Shown: positions 8,672 through 16,140 of the stretch, in pieces
Numbering within the stretch: position 1 is the stretch's first letter
How the letters are laid out: the number at the start of each line of letters is the position of its first letter
Notes under the pieces: model-generated
The model's database searches: none
What the model was told of the DNA's origin: nothing
Seen by the model: only the letters and a program-made list of their open reading frames with translations
Program-made: the position numbers and the translations under genes
Origin: Mycobacterium sp. 1081908.1
Lineage (GTDB): Bacteria > Actinomycetota > Actinomycetes > Mycobacteriales > Mycobacteriaceae
Assembly: GCF_001673535.1 (NCBI RefSeq)
Contig: NZ_LZLY01000044.1
Location: 1 to 45,189, forward strand
DNA length: 45,189 bases
Reading direction: 5' to 3'

Positions 8672-9608
8672 CCCGATCGCGAAACGTGTTGCGGTAGCCC
8701 TGCGGTGATACCCCGGCGATCCGCTTGAACTGCTCGCGGAAGCTGGACGCCGATGCGAACCCGACCCGGCGGGCGATCTGTTCGACGCCATCGGGCGTGC
8801 GTTCCAACAGCTCCTGCGCGTGACGGACCCGCACTCCGGTGATCCATTGCATGGGCGTCTGGCCGGTCTCGGCCTGGAAGCGACGGTTGAGGGTCCGGAT
8901 GCTGCTGGACGCCTTCGCCGCGAGGTCGGCGAGACTCAGGTCGTCGCGTGCGTGTTCCTCGATCCAGGCCAGCAGCGGACCGAGTTCGGTGTTCACCGGC
9001 CGCCGGTTGCGCACGATGAACTGCGCCTGCCCGCCGGCGCGATGCAACGGCGCCACCGCCAGCCGCGCGGCGTCGGCGGCGACCGCCGAGCCGTAGTCCC
9101 GCGCGACCATGTGCAGGCACAGGTCCAGGCCCGCCGACCCCCCGGCGGAGGTCAGGATCCGGCCCTCGTCGACGTAGAGCACGTCGGCGTCGAGCCGGAC
9201 GCCGGGAAAAGCGGCGCGAAACTCATCGGCGGCCAGCCAATGCGTGGTCGCCCGCTTGCCGTCGAGGATCCCGGCCGCGGCCAGCGTGAAGGCCCCCGTG
9301 CAGATCGATGCGATCCGAATGCCCTTGGAGTAGGCGTCTTTCAGCGCCGCGATGACCCCGTCGGGGACCGGCGCCGTGACGTCACCGCGGCCCGGCACGA
9401 CGATGCTGTCCGCCCCCGCGAGGGCATCGATGCCGTACTCGGTGGCGATCCGCACCGGGCCCGCCGTCACGACCGGTTCGGTGCCGCACACCCGCACGTC
9501 GTATCCGGGTCGGCCGTCGGGCAGGAACGTCCGGCCGAACACCTCGACGGGCGTTGCGAGGTCGAACGCGATGCTGTCCGGCAGTGCCACGATGACGACG
9601 CGATGCAT
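8658..9608 (-). CDS. GlxA-family transcriptional regulator (DJ-1/PfpI domain + AraC HTH)
   Basis: A 316-residue regulator. Residues about 1-170 are a DJ-1/PfpI (class I amidotransferase-like) domain: VVIVALPDSIAFDLATPVEVF at the start and IASICTGAFTLAAAGILDGKRATTHW with the nucleophile-elbow cysteine. Residues about 210-310 form an AraC double helix-turn-helix (DLSLADLAAKASSSIRTLNRRF, then VEQIARRVGFASASSFREQFKR). It is transcribed divergently from a stand-alone DJ-1/PfpI gene at 9682 and may regulate it (inference). Its 3' end overlaps that of the SDR by 14 bp, convergently. The ATG at 9608 has a leaderless -10 element. The ligand is unknown. Confidence 0.93.
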   Translation of the reverse strand: MHRVVIVALPDSIAFDLATPVEVFGRTFLPDGRPGYDVRVCGTEPVVTAGPVRIATEYGIDALAGADSIVVPGRGDVTAPVPDGVIAALKDAYSKGIRIASICTGAFTLAAAGILDGKRATTHWLAADEFRAAFPGVRLDADVLYVDEGRILTSAGGSAGLDLCLHMVARDYGSAVAADAARLAVAPLHRAGGQAQFIVRNRRPVNTELGPLLAWIEEHARDDLSLADLAAKASSSIRTLNRRFQAETGQTPMQWITGVRVRHAQELLERTPDGVEQIARRVGFASASSFREQFKRIAGVSPQGYRNTFRDRATAG

Positions 9609-9614
9609 GTTGGC

Positions 9615-9620
9615 AAAATA
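9615..9620 (-). promoter_or_regulatory. -10 element, leaderless promoter of the GlxA-type regulator
   Basis: On the minus strand TATTTT is followed by six bases (GCCAAC) and the ATG at 9608. The whole divergent intergenic space to 9681 is only 73 bp; no clear operator palindrome is visible in it. Confidence 0.5.
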
Positions 9621-9681
9621 CCGTCGCAATGTGGCGCTCTGGCCACTGGTCCGTGGGTTCGGGGTCGGCGAGTCTGGTGGC

Positions 9682-10338
9682 GTGCATGCGCAGATCGTGT
9701 TGTACGACGGCTTCGACCCGCTCGACGTCATCGCCCCGTTCGAGGTGCTCGCCGCCGGAAGCGACGCCGCCGGTGGTGATCTCGCGGTCGAGCTGGTTTC
9801 GGCCGAGGGGGCGCGCGACGTTGTCAGCGGCACCCGGGGCCTGAGCCTCGCGGCGGGCGGGCGCCTGGATCCGGCCAAGCCGGGGTATGTGCTGGTTCCC
9901 GGCGCCAGCGGGCCGATCGCGGGAGACCCCGACGACGGGGTGGCCACCATCCCGGTGCTGCTCGCCCGCGCGTCGCAGAGCGCGCTGACACCGTTGTTGC
10001 GCGAGGCCCTCGACAATCCCGCGGTCACCGTGGCGACCGTGTGCGGCGGCTCGATGGTGTTGGCCATGGCCGGGCTGATCGAGGGCCGGCACGCGGTCAC
10101 CCACCACCTCGGCGTGGACCTCCTCGAAGCGACCGGGGTGCGCGCGGTGCGGGCCCGGGTGGTCGACGACGGCGATCTGATCAGCGGCGGCGGCGTCACG
10201 TCCGGCCTCGACCTGGCGCTGTACCTGGTGGAGCGGTCCTACGGGCCGCGGATCGCGCACGCCGTCGAGGAACTGTTCGAGTACGAACGCCGCGGCACGG
10301 TGTGGAAGCCGGCCGGGCGCGAACCGATGGAGTTGTGA
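9682..10338 (+). CDS. DJ-1/PfpI family protein (isonitrile hydratase-like)
   Basis: A 218-residue single-domain DJ-1/PfpI protein: IVLYDGFDPLDVIAPFEVL at the N-terminus, ATVCGGSMVLAMAGLIEGRHAVTHH with the reactive cysteine, and SGGGVTSGLDLALYLVE near the C-terminus. These are hallmarks of the ThiJ/PfpI subgroup that includes isonitrile hydratase and the sensor domain of GlxA regulators. No HTH follows. The open frame extends upstream, but similarity begins right after GTG 9682, so I chose that start. The divergent GlxA regulator carries the same domain, so the pair may respond to related small molecules (inference). The stop is followed at once by the ATG of the next gene. Enzymatic activity is unproven. 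Confidence 0.88.
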   Translation: MHAQIVLYDGFDPLDVIAPFEVLAAGSDAAGGDLAVELVSAEGARDVVSGTRGLSLAAGGRLDPAKPGYVLVPGASGPIAGDPDDGVATIPVLLARASQSALTPLLREALDNPAVTVATVCGGSMVLAMAGLIEGRHAVTHHLGVDLLEATGVRAVRARVVDDGDLISGGGVTSGLDLALYLVERSYGPRIAHAVEELFEYERRGTVWKPAGREPMEL

Positions 10339-10644
10339 ATGAGCGTGTTCGGCGATTGGGACGTGACGATCAAAACCCCGATCGGCTCCCTGGCGGTCTC
10401 CTACACCTTCCGGCAGACCGTCGACGGCGCGGCCGGCACGGCCACCTACAAGGGTGAAACCGTTGCGCTGCAGGACATCTCGATCGACGGCGACCGGGCG
10501 ACCTGGCGACAATCGGTCACGAAACCGATGCGGCTGCACCTGGCATTCGATGTGCACGTCGACGGCGACACGCTATCCGGCCATTCGCGGGCCGGCCGGC
10601 TGCCGCGGTCGGCCGTGACCGGCACGCGCCGAACGCGCCCGTGA
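10339..10644 (+). CDS. Small hypothetical protein downstream of the DJ-1 gene
   Basis: A 101-residue protein starting at the base after the upstream stop, so it is certainly translated from the same message. The sequence is beta-rich: FGDWDVTIKTPIG, VSYTFRQTVDG, GTATYKGETVALQDISIDGDRATWRQSV and LAFDVHVDGDTLSGHSRAGRLPRS, the alternating pattern of a small lipocalin-like or FABP-like barrel. No cysteines, signal peptide or membrane helix are present. It ends convergently 7 bp from the PPE gene. I do not recognise a named family; a small ligand-binding barrel linked to the DJ-1 protein is a guess. Confidence 0.75.
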   Translation: MSVFGDWDVTIKTPIGSLAVSYTFRQTVDGAAGTATYKGETVALQDISIDGDRATWRQSVTKPMRLHLAFDVHVDGDTLSGHSRAGRLPRSAVTGTRRTRP

Positions 10645-10651
10645 CCATGCC

Positions 10652-11497
10652 CTACGCGACGGTCCCGCGGTAGACGCGGACGGGCGCCGTCGCGGTCGCC
10701 CAGGCCGGCGGCACCGACAGCGTTCCGATCGACGCGCCATGCCCAAGCCGGGGGGTGACCGCCGCGCGGCCGGCGGGTTTGGCGAACAGCCACCGCAACG
10801 CCGCCGCCTTGTTGAGCGCGTTCAGGCGCCCGATCGCGGCGCCCGACGGCGCGCACAGGGAACTCAGCCTGGACAGCGACGGGGTTACCGGCGACAGGCA
10901 CGACTCGAGCGAGGCCAGCGGCGACGCCGAAAACGCCCGCAGCGCTTGGGGAATGGCCGACATCACCCGGTTGCCGGCCGACACGACGTCCGGCGCCGAG
11001 TGCAGGGCCCAGGGACCCGCGGCCGCGCCCGGGTAACCCGGCGGCGAGGTGAACGGCGCCAGCGTCGCCGCGTCGGCCGCGGCGCCCGCGTAGGCGTACA
11101 TGGCGTGGGCGTCCCGGGCCCACATGCGCTCGTACTCGGCGTCGGCCTCCGCGATCGCCGGGCCCGCCTGCCCCAGGTGGTTCCCTCGGGCCAGCGACCT
11201 GCTCCGGGCGCGATTGGCGGTGATCGCCGGCGGCGGAACCATCGCCGTCAGCGCCGCGAGGTGGGCGCTCGCCGCCGCCTCGGCCTGGGTGGCCGCCTGC
11301 TCCGCGCGCGCCGCGGCGGCCTTGAGCCAATCCACGTAGGGCGCCGCGCCTTGCGTCGCCGGCGCCCGCGCCGCGGCCGCTTGCAGCCCCGCGGCCAGCC
11401 GCTCCCACGCCGTGGCGGCCGCCGCCATCGAACCCGCCCCGGGGCCCGAATGCATCAGCCCCGAGTTGATTTCCGGCGGAAGCGCCGCGAAATCCAT
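10652..11497 (-). CDS. PPE family protein, shortened
   Basis: The N-terminus MDFAALPPEINSGLMHSGPG is the PPE signature, so ATG 11497 is the start although the frame is open upstream. PPE proteins are secreted by type VII systems, usually with a PE partner. The conserved later part is present: APYVDWLKAAAARAEQAATQAEAAA, VPPPAITANRARSRSLA and AEYERMWARDAHAMYAYAG. The stretch between about residues 40 and 50, where most PPE proteins carry the WxG turn, is missing; I estimate 15-20 residues lost. There is no SVP motif, glycine-rich or PGRS tail. Total length is 281 residues. No PE or ESX gene is nearby. It may be a decaying or non-exported family member. The sequence from 11498 to 11763 holds no gene I can support. 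Confidence 0.88.
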   Translation of the reverse strand: MDFAALPPEINSGLMHSGPGAGSMAAAATAWERLAAGLQAAAARAPATQGAAPYVDWLKAAAARAEQAATQAEAAASAHLAALTAMVPPPAITANRARSRSLARGNHLGQAGPAIAEADAEYERMWARDAHAMYAYAGAAADAATLAPFTSPPGYPGAAAGPWALHSAPDVVSAGNRVMSAIPQALRAFSASPLASLESCLSPVTPSLSRLSSLCAPSGAAIGRLNALNKAAALRWLFAKPAGRAAVTPRLGHGASIGTLSVPPAWATATAPVRVYRGTVA

Positions 11498-11763
11498 TAC
11501 CACCTCCGCACGCGAAAGCATCGAATCTTCCTTGAGATACGCCCAGGGGTTACAGCCAGCGCTCACGTGCCCCGACGGTAGAGCCGCATGCTTGGCCGAC
11601 GACGGGAGCGACCTGTGAAAACGCTCGAAGTCGGACTTGAAACGAACATTGAAAACACGCGCTTTCATTCCGGTGGGGTTGCGACGTAAGGTTGACATAA
11701 CCAGCGGTGCAGTCGGGGGCGGCGCGGACCTGTCAGCGAGATATCACAGGGGGACGAGAGAAG

Positions 11764-12114
11764 TTGTACGCTGCCACCTGCCGCCACTGCGGCAGGGAAA
11801 TCGTCCAGCACCCTTCGGGGGTGTGGATTCCCCGCGATGGCTCGTCGAGAAGCGATCCCAATGGTGTTCACTGCCTGCGGTCGGCCGGCGGGCGCTGCCC
11901 CAGAATGTTGCACGAACCCATGCCCGCCGAGTTGGCGGGGGCGCCCCGGTGGCTGGTCCCGGACAGGTCCCAAATTCGAACCGAGGGTGCGGACACCGGC
12001 TCCGCCCGCCGGCGCGTCCGCACCCCGCTGCTGCGGGAGATTGTCCCGATGGGTCTGTGGCGCGCCCTCGTTCGGCTCAGGGACCTGACCCGGTTTCGGA
12101 TGGCCTGGTGGTAG
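11764..12114 (+). CDS. Small zinc-ribbon-like hypothetical protein
   Basis: A 116-residue protein. Its best part is the N-terminus YAATCRHCGREIVQHPSGVWI, a CxxC knuckle followed by a hydrophobic turn, with later cysteines in GVHCLRSAGGRCPRML and HEPMP. This resembles short actinobacterial zinc-ribbon proteins that begin CRHCG. I place the start at TTG 11764, which follows a purine-rich AGGGGGACGAGAG; an in-frame ATG at 11707 would add 19 residues of unlikely composition. The C-terminal third is arginine-rich and may be poorly ordered. It ends 9 bp from the convergent phosphatase gene. Coding status is moderately supported; function unknown. Confidence 0.55.
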   Translation: MYAATCRHCGREIVQHPSGVWIPRDGSSRSDPNGVHCLRSAGGRCPRMLHEPMPAELAGAPRWLVPDRSQIRTEGADTGSARRRVRTPLLREIVPMGLWRALVRLRDLTRFRMAWW

Positions 12115-12123
12115 ACGGGCGGT

Positions 12124-13236
12124 TCAGAAAACGATCAGCGGGATCGCCATCTCGGCCGGGGTGGCCCCGCCGTGAAAGCCGATGAGGCGGGCGGTTTCCG
12201 GGGGCTCGTGGGCGGTCGCCAGCACCGCGGTGTCGCCGGTGCAGACGACGACGACGTCGCCGATGCGCGCCAGGTGCGCCGGGTCGACCGGCCCGAACAT
12301 GCCGGAGGCCACCGCCTGCTCGCGGTCGTAGACGCGTGCCCGGCCGTCGAGCGCCTCGGCCCAGGCGGCCCGCACGTCGGCGGCGGCGCCCGGTTCGGTG
12401 TGCAGGTAGCGCACCCGCGGCTCCCCGGCGACCACCCGCACCCCCTGGCCCAGCCGCGGGTCGGCGTCGAGGTCGACGCGGGCGTCCGGCGGGACGTTGA
12501 GGCCGCCGTGGTCGGCGGTCACCAGCAGCGCCGCGTTCGGGGGCAGGGCGTCGACCAGCCGGGCCAGCAGCGCGTCGACGCGAACCGCCGCCTCGTGCCA
12601 CTGCGCGGAGCCGATGCCGAACAGGTGGGCCGCGGTGTCCAGGTCGGCGATGTAGCCGTAGACCAGGCCCGGCGCCGCGCGCAGCTCCTCGGCCAGCAGC
12701 TGCGCGTAGTCGTCGGTCGGCTGAGTCGGGCGAAAGCGCGCGCCGCGATAGGCCGCGTCGGTCAGCCCGCTGCCGATGAACGGCGCCGGCAGCACGGCGC
12801 GCGCCGCGATGCCCGCCCGTTCGAGCCGGCCGAACCAGCTCGGCAGCGGCTGCCATTCGGCGTGGGGCGGCTCGTCGCGCCACACGATGTGGGTGAGCAC
12901 CCGGTCGGTGCCGGGCACGTTGAGCGTGAAACCGAGGATGCCGTGCTGGCCGGGCCAGGCGCCGGTGCCCAGGGACACCAGGCTGCTCGGCGTCGTCGAC
13001 GGAAACGTGCAGGTGAGTTCGGTCAGGCTGCCGGTGTCACCGGCCAGCACGGCGGCCAGCAGCGGCGCGTCCCCGGCCAACTCGGGTAGCAGGTGCCAGC
13101 CCATCCCGTCCACCAGCACGACCGCGACGCGGTCTTTCGCCCCGACCGATTCCGCGAGGCCCAGGCGGTCGACGGCATCCGGGGCGCCGAGCAGGGCGGC
13201 CGCGGCGGGCAGCACGTCGCGGATCGAACCGGGCAT
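12124..13236 (-). CDS. Alkaline phosphatase superfamily protein (nucleotide pyrophosphatase/phosphodiesterase type)
   Basis: A 370-residue dimetal hydrolase. Motifs: VAVVLVDGMGWHLL (first metal aspartate), FPSTTPSSLVSLGTGAWPGQHGILGF (nucleophile threonine in STTP), YIADLDTAAHLFG (Asp and His ligands), LLVTADHGGLNVP (Asp-His pair) and the terminal GFHGGATPAEMAIPLIVF with the last histidine. These define the type I phosphodiesterase/nucleotide pyrophosphatase branch. No signal peptide is seen, so it is probably cytoplasmic. Start ATG 13236 gives the family-like N-terminus; the open frame continues upstream. It is 29 bp downstream of a lipoprotein gene on the same strand. Substrate unknown. Confidence 0.9.
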   Translation of the reverse strand: MPGSIRDVLPAAAALLGAPDAVDRLGLAESVGAKDRVAVVLVDGMGWHLLPELAGDAPLLAAVLAGDTGSLTELTCTFPSTTPSSLVSLGTGAWPGQHGILGFTLNVPGTDRVLTHIVWRDEPPHAEWQPLPSWFGRLERAGIAARAVLPAPFIGSGLTDAAYRGARFRPTQPTDDYAQLLAEELRAAPGLVYGYIADLDTAAHLFGIGSAQWHEAAVRVDALLARLVDALPPNAALLVTADHGGLNVPPDARVDLDADPRLGQGVRVVAGEPRVRYLHTEPGAAADVRAAWAEALDGRARVYDREQAVASGMFGPVDPAHLARIGDVVVVCTGDTAVLATAHEPPETARLIGFHGGATPAEMAIPLIVF

Positions 13237-13265
13237 CGGGTCAGTCTGGCACGAGCCGGACGTTC

Positions 13266-13910
13266 TCAGTTGGCCCGGCGCACGTTCTCGGCAACTACCG
13301 TGGAACCGTCCCAACGGAGGTCGGCCTTCATCTCCACCGTCCCGCAACACATTGCCTCATTCGGACCGGTGGTCATCCACGTCACATGCACGACACGGTC
13401 CGAGATGGACAGATCTGTCACGGCTTCCCTGCCGCCGTGGGTGAGGTCGCCGAGGTCGATTCCACCCAGCCGCCTGGGCCCGGTTTTTGAGAGCTGCGGG
13501 CCCGCGGTATAGAGCTGCACGGTCTCCGGCCACCCGACCCCACCGGCATTGCAGTGGATGACCACGGCGGCGTCGCCTCCGCGCCCGGTCAGGTCGCCGA
13601 ACGCGACCTTGTAGGCGCCGGTGGTGTAGTTCAACGCGATCCCGACGTCTCCGGGATGCCCTCCTTGTGGCGGCAATTCACCGCCTCTCAGTTGGCCCGG
13701 ATCGTGCTCGCACAGCGCCGGGACGGGCGCGCGCTGCAAGTATTCGAAGGTGACCGCGCCCTTGCCGGGCACAGACGATGTGGTCGTCGGACTGGTCTTG
13801 GGCATCACCGTTGCGGGCGCTGTTGTGTGCGCGCACGCTGCCAAAACGGTCGCCGCGGCGATCAGCGCGAGCTTGGCGAGGGCCCGCTGACGGTAGGAGT
13901 TCGTAGTCAT
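13266..13910 (-). CDS. Putative secreted lipoprotein
   Basis: A 214-residue exported protein. Residues about 1-27 form a lipoprotein signal: a basic n-region (SYRQRALAK), a hydrophobic core (LALIAAATVL) and the lipobox LAAC before a Thr/Pro/Ser-rich linker. The mature domain has four cysteines (ALCEHDPG, VIHCNAGG, EAMCCGTV) and beta-rich segments, including GDAAVVIHCNAGGVGWPETVQLY and VVHVTWMTTG, like LppU/LppP-type mycobacterial lipoproteins. Start ATG 13910; a TTG two codons upstream is possible. It lies downstream of the hydrogenase operon on the same strand, but its upstream region (13911-13959) contains its own short direct repeats, so it may be a separate unit. Confidence 0.85.
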   Translation of the reverse strand: MTTNSYRQRALAKLALIAAATVLAACAHTTAPATVMPKTSPTTTSSVPGKGAVTFEYLQRAPVPALCEHDPGQLRGGELPPQGGHPGDVGIALNYTTGAYKVAFGDLTGRGGDAAVVIHCNAGGVGWPETVQLYTAGPQLSKTGPRRLGGIDLGDLTHGGREAVTDLSISDRVVHVTWMTTGPNEAMCCGTVEMKADLRWDGSTVVAENVRRAN

Positions 13911-13932
13911 GAGCAAAGCGTCCGGGGGGCGC

Positions 13933-13963
13933 CTTGCCTAATCCTTGCGCGATTCTTGCCTAA
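13933..13963 (-). repeat. Two 9-bp direct repeats upstream of the lipoprotein gene
   Basis: TTAGGCAAG (minus strand) occurs at 13955-13963 and again at 13933-13941, 22 bp apart, which is two helical turns. The first overlaps the stop codon of the DUF6390-like gene; the second ends 23 bp before the lipoprotein ATG. This is a possible binding site for a tandem-binding regulator, but chance cannot be excluded. Confidence 0.35.
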
Positions 13964-14679
13964 CGGTGAGCCAGCCGCCGACTGGTCACCCGCAGCTGAC
14001 GATCGGTGCTGTCGGCGAGCGCGCGAAGCTGCTCCGGTGAGAGCCGGCCGCACAGCCGGCCCCAGTGCACCGCGACCTCGTCGCCGACGGCGACGTCGGG
14101 CAGGGCGCTGTATCCGTCGGCCCAGACGTCGAGCGGGCGGACCGCAGGCGCGGACAGCGTGAGGGCCCGGCCGTCCCAGAGCAGCTTCCGACACGACACT
14201 TCGACGTCGTCGCCGTCGCGGGAAACGACTGTGCCCCAAGTGATTCGGCAGTTGTCCAGGACGCTGAGCGGGTGCTCGTCCATGCTTCCGCCTTTTAGGC
14301 CCAAGAACCGGGTCCACGGGTACACGCCGAACACGTGGAAGCAGTGATTGGCGGCGGCCTCGTGGGCCAGCTCGGGGGTGAGGTGTGACCAGTACCGACC
14401 GGCCTGTGGGCCGATGATCGCGAGCAGCGCGTCGAAGAACGCGTGCGGGTCCAGGCCGGCGCCGAGACCTCCGCCGAGCCAATAGGATTCGACGAGCCGG
14501 TAATCCAGCGGGTCGGCGATGCCGGTCAGCTCGGAGAGCACCCGCAGGTACGGCCACGCCCCGGAGAACCCCGTCGCCGCGCGCCGGACCTCGTCGACGG
14601 AACCGTCGCGCAGGGTGGCGCCCAGCGGGGGGCCGCAGTAGCCCAGGGCGTTGGGGGCGTACGCGTACCGGGCGAACAT
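13960..14679 (-). CDS. Hydrogenase-cluster protein, DUF6390-like
   Basis: A 239-residue protein, last gene of the hydrogenase operon. It begins MFARYAYAPNALGYCGPP and contains VESYWLGGGLGAGLDPHAFFDALL, YWSHLTPELAHEAAANHCFHVFGVYPWTRFLG and CRITWGTVVSRDGDDVEVSCRKLLWDG. I recognise this as the protein often annotated DUF6390 beside actinobacterial hydrogenase genes. The C-terminal part, with its WGTV, VEVSCRKLLWDG and VAVHWGRLCGRL strands, looks like a small beta barrel. Conserved cysteines and histidines could bind metal. ATG 14679 follows GGGGAG at good distance; TTG 14703, overlapping the hypD stop, is an alternative. A maturation role is inferred from location only. Confidence 0.82.
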   Translation of the reverse strand: MFARYAYAPNALGYCGPPLGATLRDGSVDEVRRAATGFSGAWPYLRVLSELTGIADPLDYRLVESYWLGGGLGAGLDPHAFFDALLAIIGPQAGRYWSHLTPELAHEAAANHCFHVFGVYPWTRFLGLKGGSMDEHPLSVLDNCRITWGTVVSRDGDDVEVSCRKLLWDGRALTLSAPAVRPLDVWADGYSALPDVAVGDEVAVHWGRLCGRLSPEQLRALADSTDRQLRVTSRRLAHR

Positions 14680-14699
14680 CTCGGCTCCCCGGACGTCGG

Positions 14700-15830
14700 T
14701 CAAGTGCGCCCCACGAGCTTCACGGCGTCGCGGTGCATGCGCCCGAAGTTGTAGTAGGCGGCGCACGCCCCCTCTGGGGAGACCATGCACGTGCCGATCG
14801 GCGTCTCCGGTGTGCACGCGGTGCCGAAAACCTTGCACTCCCAAGGCTTGAGCACGCCCTTGAGGACCTCGCCGCACTGGCAGGCCTTGGGGTCGGCGAC
14901 GCGGACCCCGGGCATCGCGAAGCGCAGCTCGGCGTCGAATTCCGCGAAGTCGTCGTGCAGCCGCAGCGCGCTTTGCGAGATGAACCCCAGCCCGCGCCAT
15001 TCGAAGTGCGGGCGCAGCGCGAACACCTTGCCCATCAGCGCCAGCGCGGCGGGGTTGCCGCGCTCGGGCACCACGCGCTTGTACTGGTTTTCCACCTCGC
15101 AGCGGCCCTCGCGGATCTGGGTCAGCAGCATCGCGACCGCCGCCAGGATGTCCAGCGGCTCGAAACCGGCCACCACCAACGGCTTTCCGTAGACCTCGGG
15201 CACGAACCGGTAGGGCCGGTTGCCCACCACCGTCGACACGTGACCGGGGCCGATGAACCCCGACAGCCGCAGGTCGGGCGATTCCAGGATGGCCTTGATC
15301 GGCGGCACGATCGTGACGTGGTTGCAGAAGACGCTGAAGTTGGCCAGGCCCATGTCCCGGGCGCGCACCAGCGTCACCGCGGTCGAGGGCGCGGTGGTCT
15401 CGAAGCCGATGGCGAAGAACACCACCTGCTTGTCGGGGTTGTCGACGGCGATCTTCAGCGCGTCCAGCGGGGAGTAGACGAACCGCACGTCGGCGCCCCG
15501 CGCCTTGGCGTCCAGCAGGCTGCCGCCCGACCCCGGGACCCGCATCATGTCGCCGAAGCAGGTGAAGATCACGTCGAGCTGGCCGGCCAGCCACATCGCG
15601 TCGTCGATGCGGCCCATCGGGATCACGCAGACCGGGCAGCCCGGCCCGTGCACCAGCTCCACGTTGTCGGGCAGCAGGTGTTCGATGCCGTGCCGGTAGA
15701 TGGTGTGCGTGTGCCCGCCGCACACCTCCATGAACTTGAACTGATCGCCGTCGGTCCCGGCCAGGCGTTCGATGGCGCCGAGCAGCTTGCGGGCCGCGGC
15801 CGGATCGCGGAATTCGTCAACGAATTTCAT
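14700..15830 (-). CDS. hypD: Hydrogenase maturation protein HypD
   Basis: A 376-residue iron-sulfur scaffold on which, with HypC, the Fe(CN)2CO unit of the [NiFe] site is assembled. Signatures: FMEVCGGHTHTIYRHGI, LVHGPGCPVCVIP, FFAIGFETTAPSTA, GFIGPGHVS and the C-terminal cysteine set CQCGEVLKGVLKPWECKVFG followed by CTPETPIGTCMVSPEGAC, which holds the 4Fe-4S cluster. Length and all motifs are normal. ATG 15830 is preceded by GGGAAGG. It follows hypC by 13 bp. Acts in the cytosol before nickel insertion by HypA/HypB. Confidence 0.97.
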   Translation of the reverse strand: MKFVDEFRDPAAARKLLGAIERLAGTDGDQFKFMEVCGGHTHTIYRHGIEHLLPDNVELVHGPGCPVCVIPMGRIDDAMWLAGQLDVIFTCFGDMMRVPGSGGSLLDAKARGADVRFVYSPLDALKIAVDNPDKQVVFFAIGFETTAPSTAVTLVRARDMGLANFSVFCNHVTIVPPIKAILESPDLRLSGFIGPGHVSTVVGNRPYRFVPEVYGKPLVVAGFEPLDILAAVAMLLTQIREGRCEVENQYKRVVPERGNPAALALMGKVFALRPHFEWRGLGFISQSALRLHDDFAEFDAELRFAMPGVRVADPKACQCGEVLKGVLKPWECKVFGTACTPETPIGTCMVSPEGACAAYYNFGRMHRDAVKLVGRT

Positions 15831-15843
15831 TGTGCGCCTTCCC

Positions 15844-16116
15844 TTAAATGATGGCCGACGAGTCGAAGGCTTCCATCTCGGTGGCATAGGCCTCGCCGAG
15901 TTTCTGGATCGCGGCCAGGGTGAGCAGCGCCTCGCTCTCGTCGATCTTGGCCATGGCGAACCCGACGTGGACCAGGACCCAGTCGTCGGGTTCGGGCATG
16001 TCGTCCTCCAGCAGGCGCACGCTGATCGTGCGCTGCACGCCGCTGACGTCCACCTTGGCCAGATAGTTTGCCGGGTCGGTGATTTCGACGATCCGGCCCG
16101 GAATCCCAAGACACAT
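15844..16116 (-). CDS. hypC: Hydrogenase maturation chaperone HypC (copy 1)
   Basis: A 90-residue chaperone that starts MCLGIPGRIVEI, with the essential Cys2 that carries the iron group between HypD and the large-subunit precursor. The core VQRTISVRLLE...DDWVLVHVGFAMAKIDESEA is the normal OB-like HypC fold. A strong AAAGGAG lies upstream of ATG 16116. Adjacent to hypD and hypE, so it is probably the general partner of HypD. A second HypC (20969-21235) and a fused HypC-like module (17918-18631) lie in the same operon. Confidence 0.96.
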   Translation of the reverse strand: MCLGIPGRIVEITDPANYLAKVDVSGVQRTISVRLLEDDMPEPDDWVLVHVGFAMAKIDESEALLTLAAIQKLGEAYATEMEAFDSSAII

Positions 16117-16140
16117 ACCAGCGTCTCCTTTCAGCAGAGC

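Noticed and set aside
11637..12185. 182-codon plus-strand frame upstream of and across the zinc-ribbon gene
   Set aside because: The competing frame has a CxxC knuckle and a plausible ribosome binding site; this one shows no motif.
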